The notes below the pieces were generated by a model. That model saw only the letters and a list, made by a program, of their open reading frames with translations, searched no databases and was not told the origin of the DNA. Below are positions 1-6,244 of a stretch of 9,803 nt of DNA, piece by piece. This DNA comes from DATFYI01 sp035315125. Its GTDB lineage: Bacteria > Chloroflexota > Anaerolineae > Anaerolineales > Anaerolineaceae. The stretch lies in the NCBI GenBank assembly GCA_035315125.1, contig DATFYI010000099.1, positions 1 through 9,803 on the forward strand. The letters run 5' to 3'. A program made the translations under genes and the position numbers. Positions within the stretch are counted from its first letter, which is position 1. Every line of letters begins with the position of its first letter.

Positions 1-2115
1 TAACATGTACTGCTGTACTTTTCCGGATTGAATGATATGCAAGAATGATCCGAAACCACGGGTTCCTTTAGCCAAATCATCCCCGGCTCCATTTACAACC
101 GGTATATCAAAGGAATTCCGGAACAGACGGCCCAGCCATAAACCAAAGGCGGCAATCCCATTCAGGATGCCATCCAGCAATCCGCGGTCTATCCAGCGAT
201 CAGTCAGTGTTTCTGAGATCCAGGCCGAGGGTTTTACAAAAATAATCTGGTACAGCTCATCAATATAGTATTTGTTTTTTAGCACTACATAAATTCTGCC
301 CAGCGAACGCTCCAAAGGGTCAGCTTGTCCGGCAGCCACTTTCCTATAAACCAGCCATCCCAGATATAATCCGCCCAACGAGACAACGAATGAGGTGATC
401 AGAGGTGTAAGGTTCCTTGATTCGGGTGGCAACACTGTACTTGCCAGCATACTGCCAACAAACTGTTGAAACCAGCCGGAACCACTGAACAGCGCAAAAT
501 CCTTAGGGATGCCGACCCAACCAATAGCGATTGCAAAAACAGCCAATACTAACAGCGGAAATGTCATCGTCCAGGTGGACTCGTGCGCATGCTCGGCAGA
601 CTTTGTACGCGGCTCACCCAGGAAGGTAAGTGTGATCTGGCGCATAGTGTAAAAAGCGGTCAAAAGTGCTGTAAACGCCAACACAACAAAAACAAGAGTG
701 TGTCCACCATTCAAGGCGCCGGATAGAATTTCATCTTTTGACCAGAAACCGGACGTAATCAACGGCAGGCCGGCTAAGGCCATACCCCCGATCAGAAACG
801 TCCAAAAAGTAATCGGCATGCGCTTACGTAGCCCGCCCATGTTGAACATATCCTGCGTATCGAGCTGATCACCGCTGTGCATCTCACCGTGTTCCATGCC
901 ATGTATCACCGAACCAGAGCCCAGGAACAGCAGGGCCTTGAAAAAAGCGTGTGTCAGTAGGTGGAATGCCGCCGCAACATAAGCCCCTACCCCCAGAGCC
1001 GCAATCATAAAACCTAATTGCGAGATGGTTGAGTAAGCCAGCACCCGTTTGATGTCCCGCTGGGTTAAAGCAATGGTGGCGGCAAATAAGGCCGTGAATG
1101 TACCGATAAATCCCATTACAGACATAGTTGAATTCAACGGTTGCCCTGGAGCCCATCCAGCTGAAATCAATGGGTAAAACCGGATCACCAGGTATACACC
1201 CGCCGAAACCATTGTAGCGGCATGGATCATGGCCGATACGGGAGTTGGTCCTTCCATTGCATCCGGTAGCCAGACATGCAATGGGAACTGAGCGGATTTA
1301 CCAATAGTACCGAAAAATAATAGCAGTCCGATTAATCCTGCCCACGACATTCCCAGCACGGGGGAGGAGCTGGTTACCAATTGCTGCAAGACTTGTGGGT
1401 TGGATAAAATCGCCCGGTAGTTCAATGTTCCAGTCAGGGAATAAAGCGCTGCCAGACCCAGCAGCATGAACATATCCCCCACGCGGGTTGTCATGAATGC
1501 CTTAATTGCAGCCTTGCGAGCCGAATCTTTGCCAAACCAAAAACCGATCAATAAATAGGAACACAGCCCCATAATCTCCCAACCCATATAAAGGGTTAGC
1601 AGATTGTCACTCACCACCAGCAAATACATACCGAAAGCAAATAGAGAGATAAATGCAAAAAAGCGTGTATACAACGGTTCAACCGACATCACCCGATGTG
1701 CGCGGCCTTTTTTATCGCGCACTGTTGCGCCATGAGGAGGCAATCCAGGATGATCATGGTCCCCTTCCTGTTGACCGTAATTATGGTATGCCACGCTATA
1801 TATAAAGATCATCAGTACAGTCCAGGCCACAAAAAAGACTGTTACAACACTTAGCGGATCGAATTGGATGCCAATTGCAAACCAGGTCTTTCCCGTCGGA
1901 AACCAATTGATAGCAGATACAAAAGGATGTTGACTCAATCCGGGCGTATTAATTGCCCGGATAAACACTGCCAGGCTGGCAGCCCATGAGAGACCAGCAG
2001 CCAGCAAAGCCAGCCAGTGACTTACCGCTCGCCAGCGAAAAGTAAAAACTGAAATAAGGAAAAAAGCCAACAAAGGCGGCAGCGGGATGAGCCAGATTAA
2101 AGTTTCAGTTGCCAT
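1..2115 (-). CDS. nuoL: NADH-quinone oxidoreductase subunit L, 3' end cut by window edge
   Basis: Distal proton-pumping subunit of complex I, an antiporter-like multi-helix membrane protein (established for the family). The frame is open from an ATG at 2115 to the window start, 705 codons, with no stop or frameshift on a codon-by-codon check. Recognisable pieces are RFFAF near residue 151, GWEIMGLCSYLLIGFW with the conserved Glu at residue 180, KAFMTTRVGD, and the signature WLPDAMEGPTPVSAMIHAAT starting at residue 282. Near the end, KNKYYIDELY and finally GKVQQYML resemble the lateral-helix and last-helix parts, so probably only a few dozen residues are missing. GAGG lies 4 nt before the ATG. 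The gene starts 16 bp after nuoK. Odd feature: a hydrophilic His-rich loop, about residues 109-150, which pushes the conserved Glu about 36 positions beyond its place in E. coli NuoL (E144). Confidence 0.96.
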   Translation of the reverse strand, partial: MATETLIWLIPLPPLLAFFLISVFTFRWRAVSHWLALLAAGLSWAASLAVFIRAINTPGLSQHPFVSAINWFPTGKTWFAIGIQFDPLSVVTVFFVAWTVLMIFIYSVAYHNYGQQEGDHDHPGLPPHGATVRDKKGRAHRVMSVEPLYTRFFAFISLFAFGMYLLVVSDNLLTLYMGWEIMGLCSYLLIGFWFGKDSARKAAIKAFMTTRVGDMFMLLGLAALYSLTGTLNYRAILSNPQVLQQLVTSSSPVLGMSWAGLIGLLLFFGTIGKSAQFPLHVWLPDAMEGPTPVSAMIHAATMVSAGVYLVIRFYPLISAGWAPGQPLNSTMSVMGFIGTFTALFAATIALTQRDIKRVLAYSTISQLGFMIAALGVGAYVAAAFHLLTHAFFKALLFLGSGSVIHGMEHGEMHSGDQLDTQDMFNMGGLRKRMPITFWTFLIGGMALAGLPLITSGFWSKDEILSGALNGGHTLVFVVLAFTALLTAFYTMRQITLTFLGEPRTKSAEHAHESTWTMTFPLLVLAVFAIAIGWVGIPKDFALFSGSGWFQQFVGSMLASTVLPPESRNLTPLITSFVVSLGGLYLGWLVYRKVAAGQADPLERSLGRIYVVLKNKYYIDELYQIIFVKPSAWISETLTDRWIDRGLLDGILNGIAAFGLWLGRLFRNSFDIPVVNGAGDDLAKGTRGFGSFLHIIQSGKVQQYML

Positions 2116-2131
2116 AACACCTCATTCCATC

Positions 2132-2440
2132 TCAGCCTTTCAGTAAATCCAAATCGTTAGCCGTAACCGTATTCCGCCGGCGGTATGCCGAAATAATCAA
2201 AGCCAGACCGACGGATACTTCAGCCGCCGCGGATGCAAAAACAATCGCAACAAACACCAGGCCGCTCTGACTGTTGGAATACAGGTAGCTCCAAAAAGCC
2301 AGCAGGTTAATATTGACGGCGTTGAGCATTAACTCAACGCCGACCAAAATAGCTATCGAATTCTTGCGTGCCAGCACACCAAACAAACCAATGCAGAAGA
2401 GAGCCGCCGAAAAGATCAAATACCAGGACAACGGGATCAT
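2132..2440 (-). CDS. nuoK: NADH-quinone oxidoreductase subunit K
   Basis: Small three-helix membrane subunit of complex I (102 aa, the usual family length of about 100), equivalent to mitochondrial ND4L. It contributes to the proton path between the quinone site and the antiporter-like subunits. The two membrane-buried glutamates the family needs are visible: E36 in GVELMLN and E74 in AAAEVSVGLAL. The ATG overlaps the nuoJ stop in an ATGA junction (2437-2440), so translation is probably coupled. The short tail after the last helix (RRRNTVTANDLDLLKG) is typical. Identification is firm. Confidence 0.97.
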   Translation of the reverse strand: MIPLSWYLIFSAALFCIGLFGVLARKNSIAILVGVELMLNAVNINLLAFWSYLYSNSQSGLVFVAIVFASAAAEVSVGLALIISAYRRRNTVTANDLDLLKG

Positions 2441-2958
2441 CGTTTTCCTTCTTTCCGCTCGGATGCGACAAAAATAGCTCCGATCAATGCAGCCAGTAAT
2501 AAGACCGATGCAACTTCAAATGGGATTACATAACCAGCAGGATCTATGAAGGCCTTACCAAGGCTTAAAATATCTTCACCCCCGGCCGGGATAGTGCGAA
2601 TAATTGTCTGAAATTTACTCCAACTACTGAGAACCGCCACCAAGCCTGAGAATGTGGCAAAACAGGCTAAGATTGCAATCCACCAGCCGCGGTTAAAATG
2701 GGGTCCCACATCTTCTAAACTGTGCCGTGTCAACATCACTGCAAAGATAATCAAGATTGCAATTGCGCCAATATAAATCAAAACCTGCACAACCACAAAA
2801 AATCGGATCTCGAGTAGAGCAAATAAGATTGCCACACCAAACAACGTAAGCACCAGCCAGAGTGCCACGTGCATCATACGTCGTGAGCTGACAACCATGA
2901 CTGCTGAACCCAAAGTGATGGCTGCTGCCAGCAGAAAAATAATTTGCAAAACTGTCAT
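2437..2958 (-). CDS. nuoJ: NADH-quinone oxidoreductase subunit J
   Basis: Membrane subunit of complex I, equivalent to ND6, with five predicted hydrophobic helices in 173 aa. The family hallmark is VQVLIYIGAIAILIIFAVML around residues 57-76; the Tyr-x-Gly part forms the pi-bulge helix that changes conformation during turnover in studied complexes. I start it at the ATG at 2958, which has GGAG 7 nt upstream and begins 2 nt after the nuoH stop. An in-frame TTG at 2964 would overlap the nuoH stop, but GGAG would then sit only about 1 nt away, so it is less likely. The gene ends in an ATGA overlap with nuoK. No nuoI lies between nuoH and nuoJ. Confidence 0.95.
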   Translation of the reverse strand: MTVLQIIFLLAAAITLGSAVMVVSSRRMMHVALWLVLTLFGVAILFALLEIRFFVVVQVLIYIGAIAILIIFAVMLTRHSLEDVGPHFNRGWWIAILACFATFSGLVAVLSSWSKFQTIIRTIPAGGEDILSLGKAFIDPAGYVIPFEVASVLLLAALIGAIFVASERKEGKR

Positions 2959-2960
2959 CC

Positions 2961-4193
2961 TCAATCTCCAGAGTTGGAATTGGCTGCAACATTTTCGGGG
3001 CGAGCCACCGGACGTTGTGTCTTGGAAACCACAGGACGGGGCCGGCGTGTTTTAAATACCTCAATCAGCCAACCGGTTATTAATAAAACCGCTAAATTGA
3101 CAACCAGGAATGCAAAAATTCGAAACACTGTTTGTTCGACCGGTATCAATTTATCCAGGACTGCTGTAACAACAACGATAGAAAGAGATAGAGGGGTTAA
3201 CACTTTCCAATTGACATCCATCATTTGATCAATCCGAAAACGGGGTAGCGAGCCGCGGATCCAGATAATCAAGAACTCGATCAGGCCGGCTTTGATCATG
3301 AGATAGATAAACCCCAGAATCGGGATCTGTTCTGCTCCGGGGCCGCGCCATCCACCCAGGAACAACACCGAAAAAACCATCGCAATCGTAAATGAGTGCA
3401 GGAAGTCAGCTACATAGAACATGCCAAATTTCAGGCCGGAATATTCGATGTTAAACCCGGCCACAATTTCCGAATCTGCTTCCGTCAGGTCAAAAGGGGC
3501 GCGACCGTTTTCAGCAATCGAAGTAATTAAAAAGATCAACGCTGCTGCTGGGGTCAGCCAAATATACCAGACATTTTGCGCCTGGGCGATATCAGTCATC
3601 CCCATCGAGCCCGCCAGCATAACAGGTACCAGTAAGGAAATCACCATAGGCACTTCATATGAAACCAATAATGCCACTGCCCGAAAACCGCCCAACAAAG
3701 CAAACTTGTTATTCGAGCCAAACCCGGCCATAATGATGCCCAGTTCGCCCAAAGAACCTACTGCAATAATGTACAAAACACCGACATTCAGATTCATCCC
3801 TACCACGCTGATTGCCAGGGGGATGACCGACCACACCATCAACACACCGGCAACCGCCAGTATTGGAGCCAGGTTATACGGGATGATATCTGCCCCGGTT
3901 GGAGTGATGAATTCTTTGGTAAAGATTTTGATCATATCCGGTATGGTTTGAAATATTCCCCACGGACCAACCCGGTTGGGTCCTAGCCTGTCCTGCAGGC
4001 GAGCAATAGCTTTGCGCTCCAGCCAGATCAGGAAGATCACAAACATCATCGCGGCAGTTGCCAACGCCCCTGCCCCAATCACAAATAGAATAAATTGAAC
4101 AATTCCCGCCGGAATACCAACCCCTAACAGCAAACCTTGCAGCCAGTTCGCCAGGAAAGTAATTGGATCACTCAAAAAATGCAAGAAACCCAT
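2961..4193 (-). CDS. nuoH: NADH-quinone oxidoreductase subunit H
   Basis: Membrane subunit (ND1) that forms most of the quinone chamber and connects the peripheral arm to the membrane arm. Seen in the 410-aa product: LERKAIARLQDRLGPNRVGPWG at 58-79, GSLGELGIIMAGFGSNNKFALLGGFRA around 146-172, and the quinone-site loop AENGRAPFDLTEADSE followed by IEYSGLKFG, about 227-257. These conserved acidic and basic residues are intact. It is much longer than E. coli NuoH (about 325 aa): about 23 extra N-terminal residues before the ERK motif, and a basic, Pro-rich, non-membrane tail after residue 380. A strong Shine-Dalgarno (GGAGGAAG) precedes the ATG. It lies 25 bp after nuoA and 2 bp before nuoJ. Confidence 0.97.
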   Translation of the reverse strand: MGFLHFLSDPITFLANWLQGLLLGVGIPAGIVQFILFVIGAGALATAAMMFVIFLIWLERKAIARLQDRLGPNRVGPWGIFQTIPDMIKIFTKEFITPTGADIIPYNLAPILAVAGVLMVWSVIPLAISVVGMNLNVGVLYIIAVGSLGELGIIMAGFGSNNKFALLGGFRAVALLVSYEVPMVISLLVPVMLAGSMGMTDIAQAQNVWYIWLTPAAALIFLITSIAENGRAPFDLTEADSEIVAGFNIEYSGLKFGMFYVADFLHSFTIAMVFSVLFLGGWRGPGAEQIPILGFIYLMIKAGLIEFLIIWIRGSLPRFRIDQMMDVNWKVLTPLSLSIVVVTAVLDKLIPVEQTVFRIFAFLVVNLAVLLITGWLIEVFKTRRPRPVVSKTQRPVARPENVAANSNSGD

Positions 4194-4218
4194 GGACTTC
4201 CTCCAAACCAGGACAATC

Positions 4219-4575
4219 CTAAACCCACTCTAAAGCGCCTTTACGCCAGGCATAGATCAGGCCGCCCAATAGGATAATTACAAACAATACTGCTTCAGCC
4301 ACACCCCACAATGCCAACTTGTTATAAGCAACTGCCCAAGGATATAGAAAAACGGTCTCTACATCAAAAACGAGGAAGACCAGACCAAACACATAATATT
4401 GGACCTTAAACTGTACCCGACTATCACCAACGGTTTCAATGCCGCATTCATAGGTAGAATTTTTAATCGGATCAGGCTTGTGGGGAGACAACAATCCGGC
4501 CATGCCGATCGCCACCGCCGGTAAAAAAGCTGATACGCCCATAAATATAGCAATATACAGCCAATCACTCAGCAT
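4219..4575 (-). CDS. nuoA: NADH-quinone oxidoreductase subunit A
   Basis: Three-helix membrane subunit of complex I (ND3), 118 aa, normal length. The diagnostic loop TYECGIETVGDSRVQF is at residues 41-56; its cysteine (C44) is the one that reports active/deactive states in the mitochondrial homologue. The second helix carries FLVFDVETVFLYPWAV (68-82) with the conserved acidic pair D71 and E73. AAGGAG lies 6 nt before the ATG. It is the first gene of the operon; the 103 bp upstream probably hold its promoter. It is followed directly by nuoH, whereas nuoB, C and D usually follow nuoA. Confidence 0.97.
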   Translation of the reverse strand: MLSDWLYIAIFMGVSAFLPAVAIGMAGLLSPHKPDPIKNSTYECGIETVGDSRVQFKVQYYVFGLVFLVFDVETVFLYPWAVAYNKLALWGVAEAVLFVIILLGGLIYAWRKGALEWV

Positions 4576-4678
4576 TGATGCTCCTTTTAATTTAATGACA
4601 ATTTAGATTATTAATATCTAAGAGAGGAAACTGCCAAAAATAGCAAACACATTTTATCACAAAAAAGCTCTTTTTATC
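4576..4678 (-). promoter_or_regulatory. Probable leader/promoter region of the nuo operon with a dyad
   Basis: AT-rich gap upstream of nuoA. A possible sigma-70-like promoter reading on the minus strand is TTGGCA, a 15-nt spacer, then TATTAA, both imperfect. Overlapping the -10 area is a perfect 6-bp inverted repeat, TTAGAT-N7-ATCTAA (4603-4621), a size and position that would suit an operator. It is A/T-rich enough that chance is a real alternative. Read-through from the lipoprotein gene upstream is also possible, since I see no convincing terminator between them. Confidence 0.3.
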
Positions 4679-5488
4679 TCACTTTTCTTTGTGAAGACGC
4701 TTCCAAAGCCTTTCTAGTATTTTCTCTAAAAATGGAAATCCCAAAATAGAACTGAAAACTGCTCCACCTGCTCCAAACCAGCGGGCAGTCGTCGCCGATA
4801 AGCCAAGCACTGTATTCGATTGGATATCGATACGATAAGCGAGCAAAGTCCGCTGATCCATCTCTCCGCCGCTCTTTGGAACCAGATCTAGATAAACCCA
4901 CAAAGTCCCCCGGTAAGTACCAGCCTGGTTGGGACTGATACTCCAATAAAAAATCAATGTCTGGCCGGGCAACATGGTCTGCCGTACCGCTCCATCTGGG
5001 CTGACTTGCATTCCGGCCATATCAAGCCTTGCTTCGGCGAAAATATTATCGGCGTCATATAGATCAGGAATTGAAATCTTCCGACCTAGGATTTTATGAC
5101 CGCTTACTTCTACCGTGGGGGTTATCTGACCCTGCATATCCACTTCCAACATCAGACGGATAATATCGGAATCCCCCACCCGGATAGAACTGGGCCATTC
5201 AATTGAAAGCAGACGTTTCTCCTGCAAAGAAGCTTGCTCCGGAACTGGTGTCGGAAATTTCTCCGAGTAAACCGTAGGAGTCCTTTCAAAAGGTATGGAA
5301 GTAGCCCAGGCTGTTGGAAACTCAATTTCGGATGTTTTTAGGATGATAGGAGTAGGCGGTAGCGCAGCCGGCCTCTCGGTGGACGCACAACCTACCAGCA
5401 TCAGGCCGATGAACAAGATGCCCGTTATGCAGGTAAAAAAGCTGGCTATGCGCAATTGTATTTGACCGCATGAAAGATTTTGACCCAT
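4679..5488 (-). CDS. Predicted lipoprotein with C-terminal membrane segment, unknown function
   Basis: I do not recognise a family. From the chosen ATG at 5488 the product is 269 aa. It has a signal peptide with hydrophobic core and lipobox LVGC (Cys at residue 34), so it is predicted to be lipid-anchored outside the membrane. A Pro/Thr-rich linker follows (about 35-85), then a probably beta-rich extracellular domain (about 90-225) with VSPDGAVRQTMLPGQT and AGTYRGTLWVYLDLVP. Near the C-terminus is a Gly/Ala-rich hydrophobic stretch (about 236-254), then a basic amphipathic end (LEKILERLWKRLHKEK). If that stretch spans the membrane, the protein is anchored at both ends. The start at 5488 forms TGATG with the upstream small gene and has AGGA at a usable distance; an in-frame ATG at 5497 has no ribosome site. 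The gene is likely cotranscribed with that small gene. Confidence 0.75.
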   Translation of the reverse strand: MGQNLSCGQIQLRIASFFTCITGILFIGLMLVGCASTERPAALPPTPIILKTSEIEFPTAWATSIPFERTPTVYSEKFPTPVPEQASLQEKRLLSIEWPSSIRVGDSDIIRLMLEVDMQGQITPTVEVSGHKILGRKISIPDLYDADNIFAEARLDMAGMQVSPDGAVRQTMLPGQTLIFYWSISPNQAGTYRGTLWVYLDLVPKSGGEMDQRTLLAYRIDIQSNTVLGLSATTARWFGAGGAVFSSILGFPFLEKILERLWKRLHKEK

Positions 5489-5667
5489 CAAATCCATCCT
5501 GTGCTGTTCAATAAAACCGTCGGGCTTGGCAGAGGCGCTTCAATCGTTGGTAAAGGCAGGCTCTGGCTCTGCCGGCTGGCAGGCCAGGAGGCCCACAGGA
5601 TCAAACCCATGGATAATGCCAGCACGATCATTGCCAGCCATAACCTGATTGTGTTTTTCTTTTTCAT
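5488..5667 (-). CDS. Small membrane-anchored peptide, 59 aa, unknown function
   Basis: Short frame with the layout of a signal-anchored protein: a basic start (MKKKNTIR), one hydrophobic segment of about 20 residues (LWLAMIVLALSMGLILWASW, residues 9-28), then a Ser/Pro/Leu-rich tail (SQSLPLPTIEAPLPSPTVL) ending in TGWI. The tail resembles the Pro/Thr linkers of the neighbouring lipoproteins, so it may be a membrane-tethered extracellular peptide. Its stop overlaps the start of the lipoprotein gene as TGATG, the main argument that it is translated. No Shine-Dalgarno precedes the ATG, but an exact TATAAT sits 7 nt before it, which would give an almost leaderless mRNA. It might also be the remains of a longer protein. 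Plus-strand frames here run antisense through the lysine codons and look artificial. Confidence 0.45.
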   Translation of the reverse strand: MKKKNTIRLWLAMIVLALSMGLILWASWPASRQSQSLPLPTIEAPLPSPTVLLNSTGWI

Positions 5668-5674
5668 TATTTTT

Positions 5675-5680
5675 ATTATA
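5675..5680 (-). promoter_or_regulatory. Exact TATAAT -10 box just before the 59-aa gene
   Basis: On the minus strand a perfect TATAAT hexamer is followed by seven bases and then the ATG at 5667. Transcription would begin at or next to the start codon, so the message would have essentially no leader. No good -35 is present at 16-18 nt; TTGAAG lies 23 nt upstream, too far for a standard promoter. The surroundings are A/T-rich, so this is suggestive only. Confidence 0.35.
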
Positions 5681-5747
5681 CTGAATTTGGGATTTCAGGG
5701 ATACTTCAAATTCTTTACATGAAAATCAGACACATTTACAATGGAGG

Positions 5748-5776
5748 TTGATCTGGCTTCTTCAAAAAGATTCAAT
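5748..5776 (+). promoter_or_regulatory. Possible promoter of the DUF3887-type lipoprotein gene
   Basis: TTGATC and TTCAAT are separated by 17 nt, each matching four of six sigma-70 consensus positions, and end 35 nt before the ATG at 5812. This lies in the 144-bp divergent gap between the two envelope gene units. The support is weak because the region is A/T-rich. Confidence 0.25.
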
Positions 5777-5811
5777 TTTGATTATTTCAATACGGGAGTC
5801 TCAATCATCCA

Positions 5812-6228
5812 ATGGCAAAGAAAATTATCTGTCTGGCAGTGTTATTGATTCTGTTTCTCTCAAGCTGCACCAGTAGCGGGGTACTTACTGGCAGTCAACG
5901 TGATGCAGTTCTGGCATATGCCGATCCAATGACTGATAACCTGATCAACGGTATCACCACTGGCAGCTATGCGGACTTTTCAAAAGATTTTGACGATGCC
6001 ATGCGTAAAGCCATGACCGAAAGCAGTTTCAATGCTATGCTGCAAAAAATCAATACAAATGAGGGTGCTTACCAACTGCATAAAGTCGCTCAAGTAACAA
6101 CCCAAAATAATTACATCATCGTAATTTACGTCGTTAATTTCGAGCGAATCAAAAATGTAAATATGCGTGTGGTATTTACTTCTTCTACTCCTCACAAAAT
6201 ATCCGGGCTATGGTTCAGCCAGCTATAA
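5812..6228 (+). CDS. Putative lipoprotein, DUF3887-like
   Basis: 138-aa exported protein. The N-terminus MAKKIICLAVLLILFLSSC is a lipoprotein signal peptide with lipobox LSSC and Cys19 as the lipidated residue. The mature part (YADPMTDNLINGI, then DFSKDFDDAMRKAM and SSFNAMLQKI, then alternating strands ending in GLWFSQL) has the pattern I associate with DUF3887: an N-terminal helical part about residual protein load and a small NTF2-like alpha/beta fold. The family has no established biochemical role; a binding or envelope-quality function is only a guess. A GGGAG lies about 13 nt before the ATG, farther than ideal, and no better in-frame start exists. It is divergent from the small-peptide/lipoprotein pair and convergent with the mazG-type gene, with only 16 bp between stops. 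Confidence 0.7.
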   Translation: MAKKIICLAVLLILFLSSCTSSGVLTGSQRDAVLAYADPMTDNLINGITTGSYADFSKDFDDAMRKAMTESSFNAMLQKINTNEGAYQLHKVAQVTTQNNYIIVIYVVNFERIKNVNMRVVFTSSTPHKISGLWFSQL

Positions 6229-6244
6229 GATCTTCAACTCGGCC

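Noticed and set aside
884..1156. 90-codon minus-strand frame inside nuoL
   Set aside because: Out of frame with nuoL, which I checked to be open throughout; a possible frameshift in nuoL was considered and not found.
3421..3951. Plus-strand frame of 176 codons inside nuoH
   Set aside because: Antisense to highly conserved nuoH sequence, Pro/Thr/Ile-rich translation with no domain; its openness follows from nuoH codon use.
4665..4680. AAAAAGAGCTTTTTT as terminator of the lipoprotein gene
   Set aside because: Only about five A-T pairs around a tiny loop, no G/C stem; too weak for an intrinsic terminator.
5480..5722. Plus-strand frame of 80 codons with a Phe/Ile-rich end
   Set aside because: It runs antisense to the 59-aa gene; the poly-Phe/Ile part is the complement of the Lys/Asn codons and A/T-rich leader. 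It has no ribosome site and no domain.
6227..6234. AAGATCTT palindrome between the convergent DUF3887 and mazG genes
   Set aside because: An 8-bp palindrome without a loop or T-run; common by chance and not a terminator.
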